Assembly: GCA_029855935.1 (NCBI GenBank)
Contig: JAGSHN010000031.1
Coordinates: forward strand, 1 to 64,000
DNA: 64,000 nucleotides
Source: Candidatus Thorarchaeota archaeon
GTDB lineage: Archaea > Asgardarchaeota > Thorarchaeia > Thorarchaeales > Thorarchaeaceae
Reading direction: 5' to 3'
This document shows positions 42,783 through 49,814 of the stretch, piece after piece; the stretch's first letter is position 1; the number at the start of each line of letters is the position of its first letter. The notes below the pieces were generated by a model. That model was not told the DNA's origin, did not search any database, and saw only the letters and a list, made by a program, of their open reading frames with translations. Made by a program: the position numbers and the translations under genes.

Positions 42783-42950
42783 AGACGGTGAAGAATGTGG
42801 AAGGCGTCAGCATTGCGATGGCGCCATGTCCAAACTGCGGTGGCCTTCGACTCCGTTTTGCCATTGAGCAACAAATGCGAGGTATTCTGTGCGAGCTGCG
42901 GATTGCTGTTGCTGGAAGTCTTGGGCGGAGGTGAAGAAACGTGCGAGTGA
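42779..42950 (+). pseudogene. Zinc-ribbon gene with apparent +1 frameshift
   Basis: From ATG 42779 the frame reads CPNCGG and then loses sense, ending at 42934. In the +1 frame the second half reads KCEVFCASCGLLLLEV and ends at 42950. Joined near 42840 they make a regular zinc ribbon with two CxxC pairs about 20 residues apart. ATGA at the start and the overlap with GTG 42941 fit the neighbouring genes. It could be a real mutation, a sequencing error or recoding. Confidence 0.55.
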
Positions 42951-43315
42951 CGTGGAATGGCGATAACACAGTGACGTTTGAAGGCTCTCGTGAGACCTCC
43001 ACGGCCATTGTTGAAGCCCTTGATTTTGCCCGCAGGCTCTTTGCGGGGCTGGACAGGCTGGGTGAGCGGCAGAGGGACGCGGACGAGGCGAGATATGTGC
43101 GTTCAGAGGAATCGGGTGTGTCTCCTTCCTTCACGCTTGATCCCGCCGAGACTCGCCTAGGGAACTGCCCTCTGTGCGGGGGCGTACTGGAGCGGAAGAG
43201 TACGAGCTCAAGGATAGGCCCGCCGGGTATGATTCAGAGCGAGGAGATCCACACGACTGTCTACTGCCCCCATTGCGGCTACGAGCAGGTCTCATTCGAG
43301 GAGGTGCCTCTGTGA
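42941..43315 (+). CDS. Zinc-ribbon protein
   Basis: The 124-residue protein has an N-terminal alpha/beta part (VTWNGDNTVTFEGS, then a helix AIVEALDFARRLFAGL). A C-terminal zinc ribbon carries CPLCGG (~76) and CPHCGY (~109). It starts at GTG 42941. Its stop overlaps the radical-SAM-like gene. Confidence 0.62.
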   Translation: MRVTWNGDNTVTFEGSRETSTAIVEALDFARRLFAGLDRLGERQRDADEARYVRSEESGVSPSFTLDPAETRLGNCPLCGGVLERKSTSSRIGPPGMIQSEEIHTTVYCPHCGYEQVSFEEVPL

Positions 43316-44046
43316 CTGCGAACAGAATTCGCATCAAGAAGTCGGTGGGACCATTCTGGAGGTGGACCATCAATTTCATGGTCGGATGTGACCAATGTCT
43401 TTACTGTTACAACAAACGGTGGAATTGGGCCCGCGGGTCACCACGAATCAAAACGGACCTGTCGCTCCTAAGGAAACAAGCAGAGTCCTTCGAATGGAGC
43501 CCAGGACCGTCGGCAATGTGCACAACGCTCTATGACGTGCTCACGTCCAGCAGTCATGACCCATTCCACGTCTCATCACTATCCACAGCGGTAGAGATTC
43601 TCCGGCTACTGGCGAATACCCCTGTGGCGAGTCATCTACGGGTTCTCACAAAGATGGCACTGTTCAATCCTCCACGGTGCGGGGGGCTTTGGGGCATGAC
43701 AATCACAACACTAAATGGTGCAGTGGCTCGGCTGCTGGAACCTCTTGCATCGCCCCCACACGAGCGTTTCAACGCTCTTCAGAACTGGGCCCAGCGAGGG
43801 CACAAGCTGTGGCTCTCCGTCGAGCCTATGCTGGAGGGAATGCATCTTCATGACCTCATTTGGTCCTTGGAACGGCTCGGTGTTCATCCCCAAGAGGTCT
43901 GGGCCGGACGACTAAATCATCGTCATCTATCGACAAAGGCAGCAGAGTACGCTCTCGATGATGCTGAGATAGTGAGGCAGTTCGAAGAGGCGAGAGACTC
44001 CTTTCCAGAGATACGGTGGTATCTGAAGAGGGAGGTGAGGGCGTGA
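43312..44046 (+). CDS. Radical-SAM-like protein (three-Cys, DUF5131/phage Gp37-68-like)
   Basis: The 244-residue protein has CDQCLYCYNKRW with Cys26, Cys29 and Cys32, a plausible [4Fe-4S] site (CxxCxxC rather than CxxxCxxC). Later GMTITTLN and LSVEPMLEG resemble the SAM-barrel strands of the DUF5131 proteins found in phages. The reaction is unknown. GTG 43312 overlaps the previous stop (GTGA), and it is coupled to the DUF488-like gene. Confidence 0.65.
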   Translation: MTANRIRIKKSVGPFWRWTINFMVGCDQCLYCYNKRWNWARGSPRIKTDLSLLRKQAESFEWSPGPSAMCTTLYDVLTSSSHDPFHVSSLSTAVEILRLLANTPVASHLRVLTKMALFNPPRCGGLWGMTITTLNGAVARLLEPLASPPHERFNALQNWAQRGHKLWLSVEPMLEGMHLHDLIWSLERLGVHPQEVWAGRLNHRHLSTKAAEYALDDAEIVRQFEEARDSFPEIRWYLKREVRA

Positions 44047-44492
44047 GCGTCGACACGATTTCCGCATCCACATCGATCACCGAGAGCTACGTCGCGACGG
44101 CGACCGTCTACACATCCTACTATGCCAGATTGATGAGAAACGTGGATGAACGACCCGATTTGACGCACGTGGCGGTCAGTCGCTACTGGCCTCGGTGGAT
44201 GAAGAAACCTGAGGGCGTGCTGTGGCTTCCAAATCTAGGGCCTAGCAAGCAGCTGCTCTTCACTGCAAAGAAACTGAGCATGGACTTCGAGGAGTACGGT
44301 CACCGATATCTTCACGAGATCCTTGACACACGGGACGGCCGGGAGGCGCTGAACAGGCTGTTGGCACTCCTCGAAGATGGAGAAGATGTCGTGCTGTACT
44401 GCTACGAGAAAGATGTCCGATGTTGCCACCGCTTCTGGCTCTCGGCACTTCTCTGTCACGCGTACGGCTTTGGCCAGGGGGGAGAGCTGTGA
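44043..44492 (+). CDS. DUF488-like protein
   Basis: The 149-residue protein contains the DUF488 C-terminal signature VVLYCYEKDVRCCHRFWLSALL and, earlier, a SRYWPRWMK stretch near the family's first motif. DUF488 proteins often sit beside DUF5131-like genes in mobile DNA and have no firm function. GTG 44043 gives a GTGA overlap. Confidence 0.72.
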   Translation: MSVDTISASTSITESYVATATVYTSYYARLMRNVDERPDLTHVAVSRYWPRWMKKPEGVLWLPNLGPSKQLLFTAKKLSMDFEEYGHRYLHEILDTRDGREALNRLLALLEDGEDVVLYCYEKDVRCCHRFWLSALLCHAYGFGQGGEL

Positions 44493-44755
44493 AGTCTCCG
44501 CCAACAGCTGAGATAGAGCGAGGACTCTGGCGACAGGGCAAGGACCCCGCCAACATCCAACCCTATTGCAGGCTATGTATGAGAAGGAGGGAATGTGATA
44601 ACTGGCTTCTACAGCATGTACCGATGATGCGATGCGAGAACTTTCTCTTTCCCTGTCCAAAGTGCGGCGAGAACGTGGAGCTGCGCTATGACGAGGCCAG
44701 CGAGTCGTGGGGCTACGTGTGCAGGCAATGCAAGCTGATTTTGGTGGTTCGGTGA
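44489..44755 (+). CDS. Small zinc-ribbon protein
   Basis: The 88-residue protein has CRLCMRRREC near residue 27 and CPKCGE then CRQCK (~56 and ~78), thus two possible zinc sites. It starts at GTG 44489 overlapping the previous stop and ends 1 nt before the helicase start. It may be a partner of the helicase; that is inference. Confidence 0.65.
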   Translation: MKSPPTAEIERGLWRQGKDPANIQPYCRLCMRRRECDNWLLQHVPMMRCENFLFPCPKCGENVELRYDEASESWGYVCRQCKLILVVR

Positions 44756-44756
44756 C

Positions 44757-46577
44757 GTGACCATGACCGAGGCACATGTCAGTGACTGGACGGTGACGGA
44801 CGAAGAGCTGCTCTCGCTCATCCAACGCTACGAGCAAGAGTTCGGGGAGTGGAATCCAGAACACTTCTTTGAGATATTCTTTCATGTCCTTCGGCCCTCT
44901 TCTCCCCGGCAGGTGCACATCGAATACGTGAATGAGTTGCGAGAGCGCGGAGCAAATAGCTGTATATTGCTCCCTTCTTGGCGGACTCCCCAGAAGGTAC
45001 ACGTCATAGCATCGTATCTTCTACGCAAACATCGCTTCTATGCTCAGTCCAAGAATAGCCCGATATGGATGTATCACGAGGACGAAGGGATCTGGCGGCC
45101 GGATGGTGAGGAATTCATTCAACGGTTCGTGAGAGAGATTCTCGGCGAGGATTTCAGAACGCACGTAGTCAACGAGGTCGTCAATTCTATCCGATATGCA
45201 TCCTACAATCCAAGCGTGGAGTTAGGCGGGCCGCCACACAAGATCGTGGTCAATAATGGCCTTCTGAATATTGAAACGCGAGAACTTGAGGGCTTCGCCG
45301 CGGACGAATACCACATTGTCCGCCTTCCGGTGGACTATGACCCAGATGCAGACTGCCCTCGTTTTAGGAAGTTCTTGGACGAGATTCTGGACTCTGAAGA
45401 TGACAAGAAGGCCATCATCGAGCATCTCGGCTCTTGTCTACATCGTGTCCCGTATTCGAATATCGTGTTGCTTCTCGGCGAGGGGTCCAACGGTAAGAGC
45501 GTTCTGCTCAATGTTGTCAAGACCTTTCTCGGTGCGGAGAACGTCAGCGCCATTCAGCTGCAGAGGCTTGAGGAGCGCTTTCAGACCGCCAAGCTGCACG
45601 GCAAGCTCGCCAACATCTGCGCGGACCTGCCAGCTAACCCCATCCGATACACCGGCATGATAAAGATGTTGACGGGGGGAGATATCATCACCGCGGAGCG
45701 CAAGAACAGAGACCCATTTGAGTTTGTCAATCACGCCAAGCTGTGGTTTAGTGCAAACGAAGTACCGCCGTCTTGGGACGGCACGGACGCATTTCATAGA
45801 AGAATGCGAATCATAGAGTTCAGGCGCCAATTCTTGGATGACGATCCGAACACCATCCCGCAGGACATCCTGGTGCCTCAGCTGACAACAGAGGAAGAGC
45901 TATCAGGAATACTCAACCTCGCTCTGGATGGGCTGGCGAGACTACGACACCAGGGCCACCTCTCGGGAACCCCAGGTGTCGAGGCGGCTCGGCGGCAGTA
46001 CATCAAGCGCAGCGACCCAATCCAGTACTTTGCCATGTACTTCTTGGAACAGGACCCCACTGCGCCGAGCGTGCCGAAGCAAGAGATGTACGATATGTAT
46101 GTCAAACTGTGCCGCGCGCTTGGCAAGATCCCGAAGTCCGACGGGTGGTTCGGTAAGAGGCTGAAGATGCTTCTGCCATACATCTCTGAATCACAGCCCC
46201 GCGAGGAGGGTTCCCGCATTCGTGTGTGGGATGGTGTGCGCATCCGATACGACCTGCTACAGAAGGAGGGGGTAGAGGTGCCCTCTGGCACAGGTGGAAC
46301 AGGTTCCCTACTTATTTCGTCGTCTAAAGTGATTGACTCTATGGAGAGAAGTAGGGAAACAACCCGTTCCACCCGTGCCACCCGTTCCACAATACTGAGG
46401 GCCCTGAGTGGACATGATCTGACGGAGGGCGCGTTGTGGGACGCTCTTGGCTGCAGTTCAGAGGAGGAGCGGAGGAGGGTGTCGGAGGCCCTGCAGGAGC
46501 TCGTGCGAGAGGGCAGGGTGATGGCGCGTGGCGACACTCCCGTGTACTACCGCGCCGTAAGAGGTGATGCACGATGA
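44757..46577 (+). CDS. D5-like SF3 helicase (replication initiation)
   Basis: The 606-residue protein has the D5_N region (~100-220, VVNNGLLNIETREL) and an SF3 core: Walker A GEGSNGKS (241-248), B-type strand ANICADLP, and the motif-C strand AKLWFSANEVPP (~330), then DGTDAFHRRMRIIEF. The C-terminus has a winged-helix tail (LSGHDLTEGALWDALG). No primase domain is visible at the N-terminus, so primase would be separate or host-borne. This is the best replication marker of the element. Confidence 0.9.
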   Translation: MTMTEAHVSDWTVTDEELLSLIQRYEQEFGEWNPEHFFEIFFHVLRPSSPRQVHIEYVNELRERGANSCILLPSWRTPQKVHVIASYLLRKHRFYAQSKNSPIWMYHEDEGIWRPDGEEFIQRFVREILGEDFRTHVVNEVVNSIRYASYNPSVELGGPPHKIVVNNGLLNIETRELEGFAADEYHIVRLPVDYDPDADCPRFRKFLDEILDSEDDKKAIIEHLGSCLHRVPYSNIVLLLGEGSNGKSVLLNVVKTFLGAENVSAIQLQRLEERFQTAKLHGKLANICADLPANPIRYTGMIKMLTGGDIITAERKNRDPFEFVNHAKLWFSANEVPPSWDGTDAFHRRMRIIEFRRQFLDDDPNTIPQDILVPQLTTEEELSGILNLALDGLARLRHQGHLSGTPGVEAARRQYIKRSDPIQYFAMYFLEQDPTAPSVPKQEMYDMYVKLCRALGKIPKSDGWFGKRLKMLLPYISESQPREEGSRIRVWDGVRIRYDLLQKEGVEVPSGTGGTGSLLISSSKVIDSMERSRETTRSTRATRSTILRALSGHDLTEGALWDALGCSSEEERRRVSEALQELVREGRVMARGDTPVYYRAVRGDAR

Positions 46578-46756
46578 ACGAGAACAGAAAGCGGAGGATC
46601 TGTCCCTATCTAACGCCGAGGCAGCCCTGCCCATCTCCTGGCCTCGTAGACTGTCACATCCACACGGACTGGGGACTGGTGCCCTGCCCGGTGATAATTG
46701 TGAAGCGTTCCTCCAACCCAGAGTTTGTCGAGGGAGGTAGAGAAGAGGAGGAATGA
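46574..46756 (+). CDS. Small Cys-containing protein
   Basis: The 60-residue protein has four Cys (RRICPYL, QPCPSPGLVDCH, LVPCPV) that could form a small metal site. ATGA overlap with the helicase. It has an acidic tail and is unrecognised. Confidence 0.55.
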   Translation: MNENRKRRICPYLTPRQPCPSPGLVDCHIHTDWGLVPCPVIIVKRSSNPEFVEGGREEEE

Positions 46757-46760
46757 TGTG

Positions 46761-46925
46761 ATGGCAAGAGTGTGTAGATGTAAGAGGTGTGGTGTGCTAT
46801 TGGAAGAGGTCATGCTATTGGCTCTGTTACGAGAGCTCGGAAATCATGTCTCTGGGCCGATCAGTACGTGTTGGTCTGGTGGTCCGGAACACGATTTCGA
46901 GTGGGTGGAGGTGGATAAGAAATGA
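46761..46925 (+). CDS. Small zinc-ribbon-like protein
   Basis: The 54-residue protein starts with VCRCKRCGVLLEEV, with one further Cys (STCWSGG). It has gaggagg upstream of ATG 46761. Its stop overlaps the next gene by ATGA. Confidence 0.5.
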   Translation: MARVCRCKRCGVLLEEVMLLALLRELGNHVSGPISTCWSGGPEHDFEWVEVDKK

Positions 46926-47110
46926 CCGAAGATGGAGTCCTTGAGGATGTGGTGCGACAGTTCGCACACATCTTTGGACAAGCAGTCACCAGCGTCGTGC
47001 TGGTTGTGGTCTGCACTGACGACGTCAAGAGTGCCAAGAACATCTGCAACGAAATCAAGAGACGCTTGATGCATCAATCGCGACCATCCAGCTTATGGAC
47101 TGGAGAGTAG
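46922..47110 (+). CDS. Small hypothetical protein
   Basis: The 62-residue protein has a helix, a hydrophobic strand (SVVLVVVCTDD) and a charged helix (AKNICNEIKRRL). It starts by ATGA overlap. It is unrecognised. Confidence 0.5.
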   Translation: MTEDGVLEDVVRQFAHIFGQAVTSVVLVVVCTDDVKSAKNICNEIKRRLMHQSRPSSLWTGE

Positions 47111-47116
47111 TGGGAG

Positions 47117-47401
47117 GTGATGATAATGTCGGTTAAGAGAAGATTCTGGCGCGGCTACTGGGTAAGATTGGTGGTCCTGTCGGCGATAGCGATGATTGGC
47201 ATGCTGTTCTTCGCGTTGTTCACAATCGACACCTTTGTGAGCGTGCATGTCAATGTGCCATTGCCAGTCAGAACTGTGGGATTCCTCATCTGTGCGGTGG
47301 TAGCCTCGTGGTTCTTCCTGATTGCATTGTATAAGAACACTCTGTGGGCCATACGTGTACGCAGGAAGATGCGCGCGGTCGAAGGAGGCGATGAGGAGTG
47401 A
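47117..47401 (+). CDS. Two-TM protein
   Basis: The 94-residue protein has basic ends and two long helices (LVVLSAIAMIGMLFFALF and VGFLICAVVASWFFLIALY) separated by a short loop. GTG 47117, ATG 47120 and ATG 47126 are possible starts. Size and topology fit capsid proteins of spindle-shaped archaeal viruses, but also many other small membrane proteins. Confidence 0.62.
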   Translation: MMIMSVKRRFWRGYWVRLVVLSAIAMIGMLFFALFTIDTFVSVHVNVPLPVRTVGFLICAVVASWFFLIALYKNTLWAIRVRRKMRAVEGGDEE

Positions 47402-47592
47402 CTGAGGAGACCAGCCAGGGCCGCCGGCTTGCAGCCATCACAGTGTTGCTGATGTCGATGATCACGCTACTCGGTGATGGTTTCCTGTTGGTGGCGATGG
47501 GGCAGTATCCTCTCCTCTTTGCGAACGTTGTCTATGTGAGCTACGTCCTGATTGCGGTCTACGTATATCTCTGGGAGAGTGATGTGGAGTGA
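47398..47592 (+). CDS. Two-TM protein
   Basis: The 64-residue protein has helices AAITVLLMSMITLLGDGFLL and ANVVYVSYVLIAVYVYLW. GTG 47398 overlaps the previous stop and its stop overlaps the next GTG. It is unrecognised. Confidence 0.58.
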   Translation: MTEETSQGRRLAAITVLLMSMITLLGDGFLLVAMGQYPLLFANVVYVSYVLIAVYVYLWESDVE

Positions 47593-48059
47593 CGTGCCTG
47601 AGATGCGGCCGGGATGCCGTCGACTACTACGTGGACAATGGCATTCAGCGCCATGACGACTGGGCGTGCGCCATCTTGGGCATCGGAGGGGCGCCGTACT
47701 GCTGGAAGTGTCGGCATGAGTACTACTTCTCCGAGCAGCACTGCGACTACGTTGCGATCTTTGAGTTTCGTAACATCTTCGGCGCCAGGTATCGTACTGA
47801 CGTCCTCTTCTGGAAAGGCATGAGAGAGCTCGATGCTGCACTGGAGAGGATGCGTCTGGTTGGCGAGTACCTGCATCGTGCGTCTGGTCGGCAGGCACGA
47901 TACCTCGGTGTGTCTGCGGGTCAGAGAGGGGGCGTGTCATTCATTTTCGGCACGGAGAACAGTCTGGACTTTCTGCGAGAGCGGATAATGTGGGTCCGAA
48001 GAATGATGGCGGTGCCGGTTCAAGGGACGCTGGAGGAGTTTCTGGAGGTGGAGGTGTGA
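47589..48059 (+). CDS. Protein with N-terminal zinc finger
   Basis: The 156-residue protein starts CLRCGRDAVDYY and has CWKCRHEYYF at ~38, giving one CxxC/CxxC zinc site. A soluble alpha/beta region follows. GTG 47589 overlaps the previous stop. It is unrecognised. Confidence 0.6.
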   Translation: MTCLRCGRDAVDYYVDNGIQRHDDWACAILGIGGAPYCWKCRHEYYFSEQHCDYVAIFEFRNIFGARYRTDVLFWKGMRELDAALERMRLVGEYLHRASGRQARYLGVSAGQRGGVSFIFGTENSLDFLRERIMWVRRMMAVPVQGTLEEFLEVEV

Positions 48060-48649
48060 GACTTCGCGTTCTGGACCTGTTCTCGGGTCTCGGAGGTTTC
48101 TCGGAGGCGTTTCTGCGGCGGGGGCATGAGGTGTTCCGAGTGGACAACGACGTCCGTTTCGCGCAGGTCCCGTGTACTATCATAGGGGACGTGCGGGAGA
48201 TTGACATTGAGCAGTTCGTACCGATTGATGTTGTCTTGGCGAGTCCACCGTGCGAGACATTCACACGGCGTCATCTGCCCTGGCTGGATGCACGTGATGG
48301 CGAGATAGAGGAGGCAATGCTGCTTGTGGAGGCTGCAGTGATGATCATCGACGATTTGGAGCCACAGTTCTGGGTATTGGAGAATGTGCAGGGTGCCGTA
48401 CCGCACATATCCAGACTGCTGGGCCCGCCCAGACAACGTATCGGCTCGCGCTACCTGTGGGGTGTCTTCCCGCGGATACATCTCACTCCGCAGGAGGAGC
48501 GCGAGTGCTACGGAAAGTACCGCCTTCCGCCCAGCGTTCCGAACCGGGCTGCGGAGCGCGCCAGGATTCCGTATGTGCTGAGCTTGGCACTCTGCCGGGC
48601 CATGGAGGAACAACAGACACTGCTGGAGGTGCTGGAGGATGAGCGCTGA
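48056..48649 (+). CDS. Short C5-cytosine DNA methyltransferase-like protein
   Basis: The 197-residue protein has motif I LDLFSGLGGFSEAF, motif II-like EVFRVDND, the catalytic PPC in ASPPCETF and the ENV motif in WVLENVQG. It is far shorter than full C5 methyltransferases; the target-recognition part is reduced to about 60 residues. It may protect the element's DNA. GTG 48056 overlaps the previous stop. Confidence 0.8.
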   Translation: MRLRVLDLFSGLGGFSEAFLRRGHEVFRVDNDVRFAQVPCTIIGDVREIDIEQFVPIDVVLASPPCETFTRRHLPWLDARDGEIEEAMLLVEAAVMIIDDLEPQFWVLENVQGAVPHISRLLGPPRQRIGSRYLWGVFPRIHLTPQEERECYGKYRLPPSVPNRAAERARIPYVLSLALCRAMEEQQTLLEVLEDER

Positions 48650-48773
48650 GGCTGCTGAGCCGGGAGATCTGTGGGCGCTGGTACGGGAGTTGGTGGAGAA
48701 GGCAAAGGAGGAACTGAGGACTGAGAGAGAGCGACAGGAGCAGGTTCCTGAGCGAGTTCGAGCGGAAACTTGA
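48639..48773 (+). CDS. 44-residue helical frame, probably the N-terminus of the integrase (see frameshift)
   Basis: It starts at ATG 48639 inside the methyltransferase end and reads a charged helix (LWALVRELVEKAKEELRTER). In the +1 frame the DNA continues as the integrase core-binding domain (FLSEFERKLELEGLRPRS) without any ATG, GTG or TTG before 48811. I read this as the first part of one integrase gene split by a +1 shift in the GA run at 48723-48731. Confidence 0.55.
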   Translation: MSAEAAEPGDLWALVRELVEKAKEELRTERERQEQVPERVRAET

Positions 48774-48810
48774 ACTGGAGGGTCTTCGGCCCAGAAGCAT
48801 CAGGAACTAC

Positions 48811-49734
48811 ATGTACTGGGCTGGCCGACTGTACCCTCTGACCCGTCCCCGTCTCGAGGAGCTGCTATTGCAAGCGAGAAGCGCAAGCACTTACAACCTC
48901 GTCTTGCAGACAGCGAGAAAGATGGTCACATTGATGGGGATCTCTGTGAGTCTGGAGGGACTGCGGTTTCGCCGCGTGGAGAATCGCGTGCGGCATCATG
49001 AGGACCTTCTGACCGTCGACGAGGTTCGTGCAGTCATCCGTGAGGCTCGGACAACGGCAGCAGCCAGTGCGATTGCAGTGTGCTGGGATGGCGCCCTCAG
49101 AGTCGGCGAGCTACTCTCATTCGAGATGCGCGACATCCGACAGGACGAGTACGGCTACGTGATCATCGTGCGCGGTAAGACCGGCGAGAGGCCTGTGCGT
49201 CTCGTCCGCAGCTGCGGACATCTCTCTGCATGGCTCAGGCATCGCGGTGAGGAACCCGGACGGGTCTTTCCATTCACAGCAGACTGGCTCCGCGGACATC
49301 TGCGTCGTGCTGCCCGTAGGGCCGGCATAAGGAAGAGAGTCTACCCGCATCTACTGAGACATTCAAGACTGACAGAACTGGCCAAGAGCCTGCCTCGACA
49401 GGCACTTGTGGCATTTGCGGGTTGGAACGCCGAGACGGATATGGACAGTGTGTACGTTCATCTCAGCCAGCAGGATGTGGACTCGGCCGTGTTGCGGGCG
49501 GCTGGTGTTCCGGTGGGCAGTAGCGAGTCCTCTGTGCAGCGTTGCCCGCGCTGTCATCTTCTCACGGACGGCGGAGACTTTTGCAGCAATTGTGGGGCGG
49601 TGCTGCAGGTCACTGCTGATGATCTACAGAGGCTGACTCTTGAGCAGATGATGTTCCGGGCGTTGCAGATGCCTGAGGTCCAGCGCGCGATGATTGATGC
49701 ATTCAAGCGCATTATAGATGAACAGAAGGAGTAG
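48811..49734 (+). CDS. int: Tyrosine recombinase (integrase) with C-terminal zinc ribbon
   Basis: The 307 residues from ATG 48811 carry the catalytic set: Arg in GALRVGELL, Lys in VRGKTGERP, HLLRHS (HxxR), GW in FAGWNAET and the nucleophile Tyr in SVYVHLS. A zinc ribbon follows (CPRCHLL, CSNCGAV) with a helical tail, as in many archaeal integrases. The core-binding domain continues upstream in frame to 48718 but without a standard start, so the true protein is probably ~365 residues with the frame at 48639. It lies at the right end beside the candidate att core. Confidence 0.92.
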   Translation: MYWAGRLYPLTRPRLEELLLQARSASTYNLVLQTARKMVTLMGISVSLEGLRFRRVENRVRHHEDLLTVDEVRAVIREARTTAAASAIAVCWDGALRVGELLSFEMRDIRQDEYGYVIIVRGKTGERPVRLVRSCGHLSAWLRHRGEEPGRVFPFTADWLRGHLRRAARRAGIRKRVYPHLLRHSRLTELAKSLPRQALVAFAGWNAETDMDSVYVHLSQQDVDSAVLRAAGVPVGSSESSVQRCPRCHLLTDGGDFCSNCGAVLQVTADDLQRLTLEQMMFRALQMPEVQRAMIDAFKRIIDEQKE

Positions 49735-49738
49735 TTAG

Positions 49739-49747
49739 AAAGGTGTT
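49739..49747. other. Candidate right attachment-site core (attR)
   Basis: Exact copy of the aaaggtgtt at 29142-29150, 5 nt past the integrase stop and 68 nt before the 2-epimerase start. See the left copy for reasoning. Confidence 0.4.
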
Positions 49748-49814
49748 ATGTGACATAGTAAGACCAAGGGTCAGGTACCTTTATGAGAGCCGTCACGGCA
49801 GCCACACGGGAGCG

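Larger units (their letters stand above)
29142..49747 (+). mobile_element. Integrated provirus-like element (~20.6 kb)
   Basis: The element is bounded by a 9-bp direct repeat. It has an integrase at its right end, a D5/SF3-type helicase, a P-loop ATPase fused to a nuclease-like domain, many small TM proteins, large anchored beta-rich surface proteins, a minus-strand regulator island and accessory DNA methyltransferase and radical-SAM genes. The genes are packed with 4-nt overlaps, unlike the host arms. The layout resembles archaeal spindle-shaped or other membrane-containing viruses, but no capsid protein family is recognised. An integrative plasmid is the alternative. Confidence 0.8.
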
